Shown here piece after piece: positions 8,379 to 17,675 of a stretch of DNA of 33,042 nucleotides (position 1 is the stretch's first letter; every line of letters begins with the position of its first letter). Made by a program: the position numbers and the translations under genes. Source of the stretch: Comamonadaceae bacterium CG12_big_fil_rev_8_21_14_0_65_59_15 (GTDB taxonomy: Bacteria; Pseudomonadota; Gammaproteobacteria; Burkholderiales; Burkholderiaceae_C); NCBI GenBank assembly GCA_002786915.1, contig PCUV01000013.1, forward strand, positions 1 through 33,042, written 5' to 3'. The notes under the pieces were generated by a model. That model saw nothing but the letters and a program-made list of their open reading frames with translations. It searched no databases and had not been told where the DNA came from.

Positions 8379-8684
8379 GATGCTCTGTTGGCACGCCAGG
8401 AGCCCACTTTTTGACCCTGGAACAGCGCGAAAAAATGTCTGCCTGCCGGTTTGAACTTGCTGGTGTGGTCCCACGATGCGGCTCGCCTTTTTCCAGGAAG
8501 GATGTTGACAAAAACAGTTTACTACTGAAGCGCCAGTGCAGCGCAAGGGTTTATCCGTAGCACCCCTTGCATCGCCGTCGGTGCGACAAGGCACAATTCG
8601 TCATCCAGTCGTCGCCCTGTTCAAGGCGCAACCTGGCAAGCTGCCAACGATCAAACCTTTGACCCTGATGCAAAACCACAAACC
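8379..8684 (+). other. Divergent intergenic region between the CsgG-like gene and proA
   Basis: This 306-bp stretch must hold the promoters for the leftward envelope genes and for proA. A perfect TTGACA hexamer lies at 8505-8510 on the + strand, but no good -10 box follows at 16-18 bp, so I do not call a promoter. No RNA gene, hairpin terminator or coding sequence was recognised. Open frames in it lack family resemblance and are probably chance. Confidence 0.4.
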
Positions 8685-10019
8685 ATGACAACGCTGGATG
8701 TAACGAATCACATTGCCACCTTGGGAATGCAGGCAAAGGCGGCTTCAGCCTTTATGGCAAAAGCGCCGACAGCTATCAAAAACAGGGCGTTGCGAACCCT
8801 GGCCGCCCTGCTGCGCACGCAGGTTGCAGCGCTACAAGACGACAACGCGCGCGACCTGGAGCGCGCCGTGGCCGCAGGGCTGCTCGCCCCCATGCTGGAC
8901 CGGCTGCGCCTGACGCCTGCCGTCATCGAAACCTGCGCGCAGGGTTGCGAGCAGCTCGCGGCCATGCCCGACATCATTGGCGAGGTGATCGGTTTGACGC
9001 AGCAGCCCAGCGGCATTCGCGTGGGGCAGATGCGCGTGCCCATTGGCGTGTTCGGCATGATCTTTGAAAGCCGCCCGAATGTGACGATCGAAGCCGCCAG
9101 CTTGAGCATCAAAAGCGGCAACGCGTGCATCTTGCGCGGGGGGTCGGAGGCGATTGACTCCAACAAAGCATTGGCCAAACTGGTGCAGCAGGCGCTGCTG
9201 CAAAGTGGTCTGCCCGAGCACGCGGTGCAGTTGGTACAGAGCACCGACCGCGCGGCGGTGGGGCAGTTGATTGCGATGCCGCAGTATGTGGACGTGATCA
9301 TTCCGCGCGGTGGCAAGGGGCTGATCGAGCGCATCAGTGCCGAGGCCAAAGTGCCCGTCATCAAGCACCTGGACGGCAACTGCCATACCTACGTGGACGA
9401 CCCTTGCGACGTGGCGCTGGCGGTGCGCGTGGCCGACAACGCCAAGACCCAGAAGTACAGCCCGTGCAACGCCACCGAAAGCCTGCTGGTGGCGCGCGGC
9501 GTGGCGGCCGATTTTTTGCCCCTGATCGCCAGCGTCTATGCGGCCAAAGGCGTTGAAATGCGCTGCGACGCCGAAGCCCTGGTGCTGCTCCAGAATTTTG
9601 CATCAAAACGGTCTCTAGCCCTTACCAATCAAGCGCAGACAGATACAAACAAGATAGCGTACAAACTCACTTTGGCGCAAGAATCAGACTGGTTTGAAGA
9701 GTATCTGGCGCCCATCATCAGCATCAAAATTATGGCCGGCGTGCAGGAAGCCATCGACCACATCAACCACTACAGCAGCCACCACACCGACGCCATCCTG
9801 ACGCGAGACTACATGCACGCCCAACAGTTTTTACGCGAGGTGGACTCGGCCAGCGTCATGGTTAACACCAGCACCCGCTTTGCCGACGGGTTTGAGTACG
9901 GGCTGGGGGCTGAAATTGGCATTAGCACCGACAAATTCCATGCCCGTGGACCGGTAGGCATTGCCGGGCTGACCTCGCTCAAGTACGTCGTGCTGGGGCA
10001 AGGCGAGGTACGTGGTTGA
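8685..10019 (+). CDS. proA: Glutamate-5-semialdehyde dehydrogenase (gamma-glutamyl phosphate reductase)
   Basis: Catalyses the NADPH-dependent reduction of gamma-glutamyl phosphate to glutamate semialdehyde, the second step of proline synthesis, in the cytosol. The 444 residues follow the ProA family closely: [17 protein letters not shown] near 118-134, [12 protein letters not shown] (206-217), the catalytic cysteine in [11 protein letters not shown] (Cys261), and [20 protein letters not shown] near the end. The protein is about 20 residues longer than usual. The extra length sits at about 303-328, between the CDAEAL segment and [12 protein letters not shown], and is encoded by an AT-rich stretch that is a copy of a dispersed repeat (9599-9658). 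The frame is kept and active-site residues are untouched, so the enzyme may still work. proB is not adjacent; a cytochrome c gene follows. Confidence 0.96.
   Translation: MTTLDVTNHIATLGMQAKAASAFMAKAPTAIKNRALRTLAALLRTQVAALQDDNARDLERAVAAGLLAPMLDRLRLTPAVIETCAQGCEQLAAMPDIIGEVIGLTQQPSGIRVGQMRVPIGVFGMIFESRPNVTIEAASLSIKSGNACILRGGSEAIDSNKALAKLVQQALLQSGLPEHAVQLVQSTDRAAVGQLIAMPQYVDVIIPRGGKGLIERISAEAKVPVIKHLDGNCHTYVDDPCDVALAVRVADNAKTQKYSPCNATESLLVARGVAADFLPLIASVYAAKGVEMRCDAEALVLLQNFASKRSLALTNQAQTDTNKIAYKLTLAQESDWFEEYLAPIISIKIMAGVQEAIDHINHYSSHHTDAILTRDYMHAQQFLREVDSASVMVNTSTRFADGFEYGLGAEIGISTDKFHARGPVGIAGLTSLKYVVLGQGEVRG
9599..9658 (-). repeat. Dispersed ~60-bp repeat inserted in frame in proA (copy 1)
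   Basis: Read on the minus strand, this segment aligns without gaps to 24376-24435 at roughly 44 of 60 positions. The best-conserved block is AAGGGCTAGAG. It is AT-rich with codons unusual for the gene (ATA, CTA, TCA) and coincides with about 20 extra residues not expected in ProA. It resembles a small repeat I recall as common in Comamonadaceae genomes; that recollection is not verified here. Confidence 0.65.
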
Positions 10020-10036
10020 TTTTTAAAGGACGACAG

Positions 10037-10357
10037 ATGAAATTCTTTTCAACATCTATTGGCTGTGTGGCGTGCACGTTGGCGCTGGCCGCCCCGGCGC
10101 AAGCTGCGGGCAGCGCCGCCATGGCAGCCGAATACGGTTGTGTCAACTGCCACGGCAGTTACCCGCGTGGCGAATCGCCTTCATTGGAGCGTCTGGCCGA
10201 AAAAATGGCCAAGTACAAGGGCGATGACGCAGGCTTGGCGCAAAAAGTAACCAGCTACCGCACCGGCAAGGCGCTGGAGCATATCGACGCGCACGAGCGC
10301 ATCAGTCTGGAAGCCGCCACCGCCTTGCTGCGCTGGCTGGCAGAAGGTGGCAAGTAG
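10037..10357 (+). CDS. Small periplasmic c-type cytochrome
   Basis: A 106-residue protein with a signal peptide (1-23, ending AQA) and one haem-binding CVNCH motif at 35-39, so it should carry a single covalently attached haem in the periplasm. Short single-domain class I cytochromes of this size act as soluble electron carriers. An AAGGA ribosome-binding site lies 6 bp upstream of ATG 10037, which decides this start over an in-frame codon at 10016 that overlaps the proA stop. The gene begins 17 bp after proA and may be co-transcribed with it, but no functional link is evident. The axial methionine is not certain; the Met in AEKMAKYKG is a candidate. Its redox partner cannot be inferred. Confidence 0.88.
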   Translation: MKFFSTSIGCVACTLALAAPAQAAGSAAMAAEYGCVNCHGSYPRGESPSLERLAEKMAKYKGDDAGLAQKVTSYRTGKALEHIDAHERISLEAATALLRWLAEGGK

Positions 10358-10399
10358 TCTCGTTCAATGGGACGCGATGCAAACTGATGTGGACTGATT

Positions 10400-10420
10400 C
10401 CCTCTCCCCTTGGGAGAGGG
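10400..10420. repeat. CCCTCTCCC/GGGAGAGGG palindrome (REP-like), possible terminator
   Basis: A perfect 9-bp inverted repeat (10400-10408 and 10412-10420) with a 3-nt loop, followed by TTAGGGTGAGGG. This form is a widespread interspersed palindrome in proteobacterial intergenic DNA. It sits between the cytochrome c gene and gshA and could help end transcription, but no T-run follows, so it is not a canonical intrinsic terminator. Confidence 0.6.
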
Positions 10421-10500
10421 TTAGGGTGAGGGCTGGCACATGGCGCGTGCGGCGCGGAACTATTGCTGCCGCCGCAGCTCCATGTCGGCGCTGGCCTCGG

Positions 10501-10529
10501 TTGAGGCTCTTAAAATCAACGCCTAAACT
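10501..10529 (+). promoter_or_regulatory. Candidate sigma-70 promoter for gshA
   Basis: TTGAGG (10501-10506) and TAAACT (10524-10529) are separated by exactly 17 bp and lie just before the gshA start at 10545. Each hexamer matches the consensus at four of six positions. The resulting leader would be very short, with an AAGG ribosome-binding site about 7 bp from the ATG. The call rests on pattern only. Confidence 0.35.
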
Positions 10530-10544
10530 ATCCAAGGTTTTTTT

Positions 10545-11840
10545 ATGGTTCCGCACCTGATCACCGCCCTGACCGGCCCCCTCAACGAGCTGGAACAGCG
10601 CGTGCTCGATTCCATGCCCGCCATTGAGCGTTGGTTTCGGCTGGAGTGGATGGAGCACACGCCGCCGTTTTACTGCTCGGCCGACATCCGCAACGCGGGG
10701 TTCAAGCTCGCGCCGGTGGACACCAACCTGTTTCCGGGCGGCTGGAACAATCTGGCCTCTGACATGCTGCCGCTGGCGGTACAGGCGGCGATGGCGGCGA
10801 TTGAAAAAATTTGCCCCGAGGCGCGCAACCTGCTGGTGATTCCGGAAAACGGTAAACACAGCAGTTTTTACCTGGCCAACCTGGCGCAGTTGCAGCGCCT
10901 GTTCAACATGGCGGGGTTGAACGTGCGTCTCGGTTCCATCGACCCGGCGGTCAAGAAAACCACCACGGTGGAACTGGGCGACGGCCAGACGCTCACGCTG
11001 GAGCCGGTGATCCGCGGCAAGCGCCGCCTGGGGCTGAAAGACTTTGACCCCTGCACCATCTTGCTCAACAACGACCTGAGCGCTGGCGTGCCCGGCATTC
11101 TGGAAGAGATCTACGAGCAGTACCTGCTGCCGCCGCTGCACGCGGGCTGGCCCACGCGGCGCAAGAGCACGCACTTCAAGGCCTACGAAGAAGTCGCCAA
11201 GCGCCTGGGCAAGCTCATGGGGGTGGACCCCTGGCTGATCAACCCGATGTTTGACAAATGCGAGGCAGTAAATCTGGGCCAAGAGGGCGGCATGGATTGC
11301 CTGCGCAGCCAGATTGACGCAGTGCTGACGCGCGTGCGGCGCAAGTACAAGGAATACGGCATCAAGGAAAAGCCGTTTGTGGTGGTCAAGGCCGACCACG
11401 GCACGCACGAGCTGGGCATTGTGACCGTGCGCGACGCCAAAGACACGCAACATCTGTGCGACAAGGTGCAGGCGCTCACCCAGGGACGCAAAGCACCGCT
11501 GCCAGCACACGACTTCATGGTGCAAGAGGGCGTGCTCACGCAAGAGCGCGTCAACGACGCCGTGGCCGAACCGGTGGTCTATATGATGGATCGCTACGTG
11601 GTGGGCGGCTTTTACCGCGTGCACGCCGGGCGTGGTGTCGATGAAAGCCTGAACGCTCCCGGCTCGGGCTACGTGCCGCTGGCGTTTGAGCACAGCACCC
11701 AGTTGCCGCAGCCTGGCGTCAAACCGGGTGCCAGTGTGCCTAACCGTTTTTACATGTATGGTGTGGTGGGACGACTGGCCACGCTGGCGGCCAGCTACGA
11801 GCTGGAAGCGACCGACCCCGAGGCCGAAACTTACGCCTGA
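10545..11840 (+). CDS. gshA: Glutamate-cysteine ligase (Thiobacillus ferrooxidans-type GshA)
   Basis: Catalyses the ATP-dependent joining of glutamate and cysteine, the first and rate-limiting step of glutathione synthesis, in the cytosol. The 431-residue sequence matches the compact betaproteobacterial GshA family rather than the E. coli type. Hallmarks are LEWMEHTPPFYCSADIRNAG near 28-47, DTNLFPGGWNNL, LVIPENGKHSSFYL, VKADHGTHELGIVTVRD and a final segment rich in aromatic residues with MYGVVGRLATLAASYE. The start is ATG 10545, preceded by AAGG. Glutathione synthetase (gshB) lies 2 kb downstream on the same strand with kup in between, which supports the pathway assignment. Nothing in the sequence suggests truncation or lost function. 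Confidence 0.95.
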   Translation: MVPHLITALTGPLNELEQRVLDSMPAIERWFRLEWMEHTPPFYCSADIRNAGFKLAPVDTNLFPGGWNNLASDMLPLAVQAAMAAIEKICPEARNLLVIPENGKHSSFYLANLAQLQRLFNMAGLNVRLGSIDPAVKKTTTVELGDGQTLTLEPVIRGKRRLGLKDFDPCTILLNNDLSAGVPGILEEIYEQYLLPPLHAGWPTRRKSTHFKAYEEVAKRLGKLMGVDPWLINPMFDKCEAVNLGQEGGMDCLRSQIDAVLTRVRRKYKEYGIKEKPFVVVKADHGTHELGIVTVRDAKDTQHLCDKVQALTQGRKAPLPAHDFMVQEGVLTQERVNDAVAEPVVYMMDRYVVGGFYRVHAGRGVDESLNAPGSGYVPLAFEHSTQLPQPGVKPGASVPNRFYMYGVVGRLATLAASYELEATDPEAETYA

Positions 11841-11929
11841 GTGCCCCGCCGCGTTGCACCGGCCGTTCTGACGCAAAATCACGCACCTTCTTGACTTGGA
11901 GCCCGGGGATTTAACCACCGGGTGACTGC

Positions 11930-13798
11930 TTGGCTACATCTCAAACGTCTTTGCGCGCGCTCACGCTGGGCGCCATCGGTGTCGTTTACGGCGACATCGG
12001 CACCAGCGTGCTTTACGCCGTGAAGGAAGTGTTTGGTTCGGGTCATGTGCCTTTCACGCACGACAACGTGCTGGGCATTTTGTCGATCTTCTTCTGGACG
12101 CTGACCGTCATCATCTCGATCAAGTACGTCACGCTGGTGCTACGCGCCGACAACAACGGCGAAGGCGGGCTGGTGGCCATGCTGACGTTGGCGTCGCAGT
12201 CGGTCAAGGGCAAGCCCGCGCTACGCCGGGTGCTGCTGCTGGTGGGCATCTTTGGCACCTGTCTCTTCTATGGCGACGGGGTCATCACCCCGGCCATTTC
12301 GGTGCTGTCGGCAGTCGAAGGCCTGGAGGTGGTGTCACCGGCCTTCAAAAGCGCGGTGATCCCGCTGACCTTGCTGATTCTGTTTGTGCTGTTTTTTGTG
12401 CAGAAGCGTGGCACGGCCGACATCGGCAAGTTTTTTGGCCCCGTCACCTTGGTCTGGTTTGCCGTGATTGCCACCATCGGCGTGGGGCAGATTGTGCAGA
12501 TGCCCGAGGTGCTGTGGGCGTTGAGCCCGCATTACGCGCTGGGCTTCATGTGGGCCAACCCGGGCACAACTTTCGTGATTCTGGGTGCCGTGGTGCTGTG
12601 CGTGACCGGGGGCGAGGCGCTGTACGCTGACATGGGACATTTTGGCAAGCAGCCGATCCGGCGCGCCTGGTTTGGCGTGGTCATGCCCGCGCTGACACTC
12701 AACTATTTTGGCCAGGGTGCGCTATTGCTGGCGCATCCAGAGGCGGTCAAGAATCCGTTTTTTTTGATGGCTCCGCCCTGGGCGCTGTTACCGCTGGTGG
12801 GCTTGGCCACGCTGGCCACGGTGATTGCGTCACAAGCGCTGATCACCGGCGCCTTTTCGGTCACCAAACAGGTGATTCAACTCGGTTATCTGCCGCGCTT
12901 TCAGGTATTGCACACCAGCATCAAGGAGACGGGTCAGATCTACATGCCGTTGGTCAACTGGGGTCTGTTTGTGGCGATCGTGCTGGCGGTGATGTTGTTC
13001 AAGTCGTCGAGCAATCTAGCCGCCGCCTACGGCATCGCTGTGACGCTGGATATGTTGATCACCACGTTGCTGACATTTTTTGTCATTCGTTACACCTGGC
13101 GTTACCCGCTGGCGCTGTGCATCACCGCCACCGGTCTGTTCTTTGCGGTGGATCTGGCGTTTTTCAGCTCCAACCTGATGAAGCTGTTTCAGGGCGGCTG
13201 GTTTCCGCTGTTGATTGCGGGGGCGGTTTATACGCTGATGCTGACCTGGCACGAGGGGCGACGTTTGATTAACCAGAAACTTAGGGCCGACGCCATCGAC
13301 CTCGCCAGTTTTCTGGAGGCGGTGTTTGTCAGTCCGCCCGTGCGTGTGGCGGGTACGGCCGTGTTTCTGACGGCCGAGCCAGGCACAGTACCCAACGCCA
13401 TGCTGCACAACCTCAAGCACAACAAGGTGTTGCACGCCATTAACCTGTTTGTCACCGTGGTCAACCATGAAATCCCATGGATCGGCATGGACAAGCGCCT
13501 GACCATCGAATCGCTCGGGCACGACTGCTGGCAGGTGGTGGTGAACTACGGCTTTAAAAACGATCCTGACCTGCCCAAGGCGCTCACGCACATGAAAGGG
13601 CGTGGCTGCGACCTTGACCCCATGACCACCAGCTACTTTTTGAGCCGCGACACCGTGGCCCCCACGCTGGGTGGCGGCATGGCCCCCTGGCGCGAAAAGA
13701 TTTTTGCCCAGATGCACCTCAACGCCAGCGCGGCGGCCGACTTTTTGAACCTGCCCAGCAACGCGGTGGTGGAACTGGGTAGCAAGATTGAAATCTGA
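11930..13798 (+). CDS. kup: Low-affinity potassium transport protein Kup
   Basis: A 622-residue inner-membrane K+/H+ symporter of the KUP/HAK family. The N-terminus carries the family signature [10 protein letters not shown] close to the start. About twelve hydrophobic segments fill residues 15-450, including the conserved YADMGHFG region and [16 protein letters not shown] cytosolic C-terminal domain of roughly 170 residues follows ([15 protein letters not shown], then the [11 protein letters not shown] segment). Length matches the family. The start is a TTG at 11930 with GGGTGA just upstream; an in-frame stop at 11912 leaves no better choice. It lies between gshA and gshB on the same strand, 89 bp after gshA, so the three may be co-expressed. 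Kup usually serves K+ uptake at low pH or osmotic stress. Confidence 0.96.
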   Translation: MATSQTSLRALTLGAIGVVYGDIGTSVLYAVKEVFGSGHVPFTHDNVLGILSIFFWTLTVIISIKYVTLVLRADNNGEGGLVAMLTLASQSVKGKPALRRVLLLVGIFGTCLFYGDGVITPAISVLSAVEGLEVVSPAFKSAVIPLTLLILFVLFFVQKRGTADIGKFFGPVTLVWFAVIATIGVGQIVQMPEVLWALSPHYALGFMWANPGTTFVILGAVVLCVTGGEALYADMGHFGKQPIRRAWFGVVMPALTLNYFGQGALLLAHPEAVKNPFFLMAPPWALLPLVGLATLATVIASQALITGAFSVTKQVIQLGYLPRFQVLHTSIKETGQIYMPLVNWGLFVAIVLAVMLFKSSSNLAAAYGIAVTLDMLITTLLTFFVIRYTWRYPLALCITATGLFFAVDLAFFSSNLMKLFQGGWFPLLIAGAVYTLMLTWHEGRRLINQKLRADAIDLASFLEAVFVSPPVRVAGTAVFLTAEPGTVPNAMLHNLKHNKVLHAINLFVTVVNHEIPWIGMDKRLTIESLGHDCWQVVVNYGFKNDPDLPKALTHMKGRGCDLDPMTTSYFLSRDTVAPTLGGGMAPWREKIFAQMHLNASAAADFLNLPSNAVVELGSKIEI

Positions 13799-13849
13799 GC
13801 AGGCTACCATGTGCACCAGCAACTGACTGCCCCGACCACTGGAAAACCG

Positions 13850-14791
13850 ATGAACCTGCTGTTTGTGACTGATGCACTGTCAACCTTCAAAATTTACAAG
13901 GACAGCACCTTTGCCATGATGCGAGAAGCGCAGCGGCGGGGCCACGCGGTGAGCGCCTGTGAGCCGCAGCACCTGCTGTGGCAGCGTGGCGACTGTGTAC
14001 GTGCCCAGGTGCAGCAGTTGCGCCTGACGGGGGCAACGCCCCAATGGTTCGACCTACTGGGCAGCGTCAGCGAGCCGCTGAAAGACTTTGACGCGGTGCT
14101 GATGCGCAAAGACCCGCCGTTTGACGCCGAGTACGTCTATGCCACGCATTTGCTGCAGCAGGCCGAGCGTGAAGGCGCGCACGTGTTCAACGCGCCGCGC
14201 GCACTACGCGACCACCCGGAGAAACTGGCCATTCTGGAGTGGCCGCAGTTCATTGGCCCGACACTGGTCACGCGGGACGCGCAAGCCATTCGGCGCTTTC
14301 ACGCCGAGCAGCACGACATCATCCTCAAGCCGCTCGACGGCATGGGAGGCATGGGGATTTTCCGGGTCAAAGAGGATGGCCTGAACCTCGGTTCGATCAT
14401 TGAAACACTCAACCAGAACGGCGCCCAGAGTGTCATGGTGCAAAAGTTTTTACCCGCCATCGCGCAAGGCGACAAGCGCATTCTGGTCATCGGTGGCCAA
14501 CCGGTGCCTCATGCGCTGGCGCGCATTCCGCAGGGTGGCGAGGTGCGCGGCAACCTGGCTGCGGGCGGCAAGGGCGTGGCGCAGCCGCTGGGCGCACGCG
14601 ACCGCGAGATTGCCGAGGCGATCGGCCCCGTGCTGTTCAAGCGCGGGCTGCTGCTGATTGGGCTGGATGTGATTGGCGACAGCCTGACCGAGATCAACGT
14701 GACCAGCCCAACGTGCTTTCAGGAGATCACCGATCAGACCGGGTGTGACGTGGCAGCGATGTTTATCGATGCACTGGAGAGCCTGGTTTGA
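13850..14791 (+). CDS. gshB: Glutathione synthetase
   Basis: Joins gamma-glutamylcysteine and glycine with ATP, the second step of glutathione synthesis. The 313-residue protein has the GshB N-terminal segment (MNLLFVTDALSTFKIYKDST) and an ATP-grasp fold: IILKPLDGMGGMGIFRV, then RGNLAAGGKGVAQPL with the glycine-rich loop, and DVIGDSLTEINVTSPTCFQE with Mg-binding Asn/Glu near the end. An earlier GTG at 13811 would add 13 residues of no family resemblance, so the ATG at 13850 is chosen. It is 51 bp behind kup. Its last 58 bp overlap, antisense, the 3' end of the amidotransferase gene, so transcription of the two genes may interfere. Confidence 0.96.
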   Translation: MNLLFVTDALSTFKIYKDSTFAMMREAQRRGHAVSACEPQHLLWQRGDCVRAQVQQLRLTGATPQWFDLLGSVSEPLKDFDAVLMRKDPPFDAEYVYATHLLQQAEREGAHVFNAPRALRDHPEKLAILEWPQFIGPTLVTRDAQAIRRFHAEQHDIILKPLDGMGGMGIFRVKEDGLNLGSIIETLNQNGAQSVMVQKFLPAIAQGDKRILVIGGQPVPHALARIPQGGEVRGNLAAGGKGVAQPLGARDREIAEAIGPVLFKRGLLLIGLDVIGDSLTEINVTSPTCFQEITDQTGCDVAAMFIDALESLV

Positions 14792-15633
14792 TGGTGTTGC
14801 ATGCAGTGCGTCATTTCATCGACGTGCACGCTGCGGTGTGACGGGCAACTGCATTCTTTGGGCAGGCCATCGACAAACACCGTCAGTTGCCCGGGGAGCA
14901 TCACCACCCAGTCTTCGTCGGTGGTCAGTGGCTCGGTCACCACAATGGCCAGGCGATCCTGCGGGCTGTTGAATTCGGCCAGGTTCATCGTCACGTCATC
15001 GTCTTTCAGATGCACCTGCTGGAACGGATGCGCGCGCAGCACGTAATGCAGCTTGGTGGTGGCGTGGGCCCACAGCGCCTGCCCGTTGCTCATTAAAAAA
15101 TTGAATGTGCCGTGCCGTGCAATCTGCGGCGCCAGTTCACGCAGCGTGCAGGTGAGTTCTTCGATGGAGGGTACGTCGGCATGTGATTTGGCCAGCTCTT
15201 GCAGGAGCCAGCAAAAGGCCAGTTCGCTGTCGGTACTGCCCACCGGCCTGAAGCTGCTGTGCAGTTTGGGTTGGTAGTTTTTGAGGTCGCCGTTGTGCGC
15301 AAACACCCAGTAGCGACCCCAGAGTTCGCGCACAAAAGGGTGGCAGTTTTCCAGCGTGACGCTGCCCACGGTGGCCTTGCGCACGTGCGCCACCACGTTG
15401 TGACTTTTGATCGGGTAACTCTTGAGCATCTGTGCGATGGGCGACGCAGCCGCGCTGGACTTGTCCACAAAATGCCGTACGCCCTTGCCAGGGCTGGCGC
15501 AGTCGCTCTCAAAAAAAGCAATGCCCCAGCCGTCCCCGTGGTGGTCGGTGCAGCCCCCGCGCTGCGAAAAACCGGTAAAACTCAGCGTCAGACTGGCCGG
15601 CAGGTGGCTGTTCATTCCAAGCAATTGGCACAT
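14734..15633 (-). CDS. Class II glutamine amidotransferase (YafJ-like)
   Basis: The start is fixed by the mature N-terminus of class II amidotransferases: Met followed directly by the nucleophilic Cys (MCQLLGMNSH), at 15633. The 299 residues continue with HHGDGWGIAF, ARVKATVG-like AHVRKATVGS, FAHNGDL and STDSELAFCWLL, all typical of the YafJ/GATase_4 group. Such proteins hydrolyse glutamine or release related gamma-glutamyl groups; the physiological substrate is not known. The last 30-40 residues (from HRSVHVDEM) look like an extension beyond the family domain and run antisense into the end of gshB by 58 bp, which suggests loss of an earlier stop codon. Its promoter must lie in the ~200 bp shared with the divergent FimV-like gene. 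Confidence 0.9.
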   Translation of the reverse strand: MCQLLGMNSHLPASLTLSFTGFSQRGGCTDHHGDGWGIAFFESDCASPGKGVRHFVDKSSAAASPIAQMLKSYPIKSHNVVAHVRKATVGSVTLENCHPFVRELWGRYWVFAHNGDLKNYQPKLHSSFRPVGSTDSELAFCWLLQELAKSHADVPSIEELTCTLRELAPQIARHGTFNFLMSNGQALWAHATTKLHYVLRAHPFQQVHLKDDDVTMNLAEFNSPQDRLAIVVTEPLTTDEDWVVMLPGQLTVFVDGLPKECSCPSHRSVHVDEMTHCMQHHQTRLSSASINIAATSHPV

Positions 15634-15835
15634 AGCGAGCGCCCGCAATCCGTGGCAAACGGTGCTGGTTAAGTTGTCTTTGTAGCGCAAGCTTACCCAA
15701 ATTTTCCGGCGTTGGCGTCGTTGCGGATGGAAAATGTCGCCCAGTTCGCGGTATGCTCTGGAAAATTTCGCCGCGCCCGGGGTCGGCAGACGCCCCCGCC
15801 ATGATGTCTTCGCATCGTCCAAGGGGATCGTTGTC

Positions 15836-17653
15836 TTGAAAAGCAGAGTTGCTTACGTTGTCACAGGTTGGGTGCTGTGGGCCAGTTTGGTGTCAGCCAG
15901 CCACGCATTGACACTGGGCGACCTGCGCGGCAACGCGGTCATTGGTCACGCGCTCGACGTTTCGGTGGTGGTTCAGGCATCGCCCGGCGAAGAGGTGTCC
16001 GCCGCCTGCTTCAAAGCCGACGTATTTCATGCCGACGCTGCACAAGCCAGTCCAACCATTACCTTACGTCCGCTATCGACGACATCTGAGGGCAGTTACC
16101 GGGTTCGTGTGCAGTCTGCTGCGCTGGTAGATGAGCCTGTCGTTACGCTGGAGCTGCACTCCACCTGCACCAGCGCTCTGTCTCGACGCTACGTGGTGCT
16201 GGCTGACTTCCCTGTGGTGGTGATGCCCGCACCGCAGCAAACCGATTTACCTCAAGTGGCGGCACCCGTGGCGGCGGCCCCGGTATCGGCCCTACCACAA
16301 ACTGTGGTACCAGCGGTTCAAACAACTGCGACAACGGTTATCAGTCCAACACCTGCGGCCCAGGTGGCGAAACCTGTTGCCAAAAAGCCCGTCGTTGCCA
16401 AACGTGCGGTGGTTCGCAAAAAAGCGCCGCCACACAGCGTGGTCAAGCCAGCGGCATCAGCCTCTACTCCAGCGGCCACCCCTGCCACCCCCGCTGAACC
16501 TGCCAAGCCAGCTCTGAAGCTTGAAGCTTTGAACTTGCCCGCCAGCTTGACAGATAGCGTGGCTAACGCACCATCGGGCCTGCCTGCCCCAGAGGCGGCG
16601 CTACAAGCCAGCCAAATCCAGTCGCTGCAAGAAGAGCTCAAGCAGCTGCGGCTTCAAGCCGCAAAGACCAACGCCCAGTTGGCTGAAATGCAGTTGCAGC
16701 TGCAAAGTGCGCAATCCGATCGCATATCGCTGCAAGTTTTTTATGTGGTGCTGGTGTTGCTGATGCTGTGCGCGGGCGTGCTAGCGTGGCTTTTGTGGCA
16801 ACGCTATCGTGCGCCGTCCACACATGAAACCGTTTCTGATGTTTTGGGGCGTGTCGCCCTGCCAGCGACAATGCTGCAAAAAACAGTGGTACCGGTGGCG
16901 ACGACTTCATCCACTGAAGCCGCTCCTTTAATCCAGACCGTGCGCAGTCCGGTGACGGCTACGGCGGTCAAGGCTCCTGACTCCGTTTTTGACTCCCACG
17001 TTGTTTCGCCAACCCTGCCCGGTACATTGGCTGATTCCGAGCTGCGCCATGGCAACGAAATCGCCTTCACGACCACCCAACTACAGGGTGCCAGTGACCG
17101 CAGCGATGCCGTGGTGACAAACGATGAGGTAGACCTCGACCTGGACCTTGACCTGAGCCATTGGAGCGGTGCGGATGAATCGTCCAAGCCGGCCTTAACG
17201 GCAAGCGAATCGGTGCTGGATATCCGCCAACAGGCAGAATCTTTTGTCTCTCTGGGGCAAACCGAACGTGCTTTGGTCATTCTGAAAAAACACATTTCTG
17301 AGTGTGAACGACCCAATCCTTTGATTTATCTCGACTTGTTGTCCCTTTTCCATTCGCTGGGCGACAAGACAGATTTTCGTGACTACCGCACAGCCTTTAA
17401 CCAACACTTCAACTGTGTTCTGCCCGACTTTCCTGCCTACCATCTGGAGGGGCTTGACCTGATGTCTTACCCTGAAGAACTGGCGCAACTGACGCCGGTG
17501 TGGAATCGCCCTGAGGCCGTCACTTTTCTACATGCGTGTATCTATCGTGCAGAGCAGACGTCGGTTCAGAAAACGTTCGAGTTGGCAGCGTTCCGGGACT
17601 TGCTCCTGCTGCTGTCCATATCCGAGCAGGTGCTTGGCTCCACGCAAGCATGA
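15836..17653 (+). CDS. FimV-like inner-membrane protein
   Basis: A 605-residue protein if started at TTG 15836, where AAGGGG lies about 10 bp upstream and the signal peptide MKSRVAYVVTGWVLWASLVS begins at once; an upstream ATG at 15734 would add 34 unrelated residues. After the signal comes the FimV N-terminal domain (LTLGDLRGNAVIGHALDVSV and about 100 residues with paired cysteines). A long Ala/Pro/Val/Lys-rich periplasmic linker follows, then a Gln-rich coiled coil (about 260-297), one transmembrane helix (about 300-323), an acidic region with a DLDLDLDL run, and a cytoplasmic TPR-like C-terminal domain (about 460-600). FimV proteins organise type IV pilus machinery and cell poles. No LysM motif is visible between the N-terminal domain and the linker. 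pilT/pilU lie 5 kb away. Confidence 0.85.
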   Translation: MKSRVAYVVTGWVLWASLVSASHALTLGDLRGNAVIGHALDVSVVVQASPGEEVSAACFKADVFHADAAQASPTITLRPLSTTSEGSYRVRVQSAALVDEPVVTLELHSTCTSALSRRYVVLADFPVVVMPAPQQTDLPQVAAPVAAAPVSALPQTVVPAVQTTATTVISPTPAAQVAKPVAKKPVVAKRAVVRKKAPPHSVVKPAASASTPAATPATPAEPAKPALKLEALNLPASLTDSVANAPSGLPAPEAALQASQIQSLQEELKQLRLQAAKTNAQLAEMQLQLQSAQSDRISLQVFYVVLVLLMLCAGVLAWLLWQRYRAPSTHETVSDVLGRVALPATMLQKTVVPVATTSSTEAAPLIQTVRSPVTATAVKAPDSVFDSHVVSPTLPGTLADSELRHGNEIAFTTTQLQGASDRSDAVVTNDEVDLDLDLDLSHWSGADESSKPALTASESVLDIRQQAESFVSLGQTERALVILKKHISECERPNPLIYLDLLSLFHSLGDKTDFRDYRTAFNQHFNCVLPDFPAYHLEGLDLMSYPEELAQLTPVWNRPEAVTFLHACIYRAEQTSVQKTFELAAFRDLLLLLSISEQVLGSTQA

Positions 17654-17675
17654 GGGCCCAGCACTGCTGACCGGG

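Noticed and set aside
8505..8510. TTGACA hexamer as a -35 box for proA
   Set aside because: No acceptable -10 hexamer lies 16-18 bp downstream.
8379..8594. Longer N-terminus for the small CsgG-like protein
   Set aside because: The extra 72 residues show no family similarity and would bury the signal peptide in the middle of the protein.
10302..11918. A 538-residue open frame on the minus strand opposite gshA
   Set aside because: It is antisense to a clearly conserved gene, its composition (His/Gln/Arg-rich) is typical of a shadow frame in GC-rich DNA, and it matches no family.
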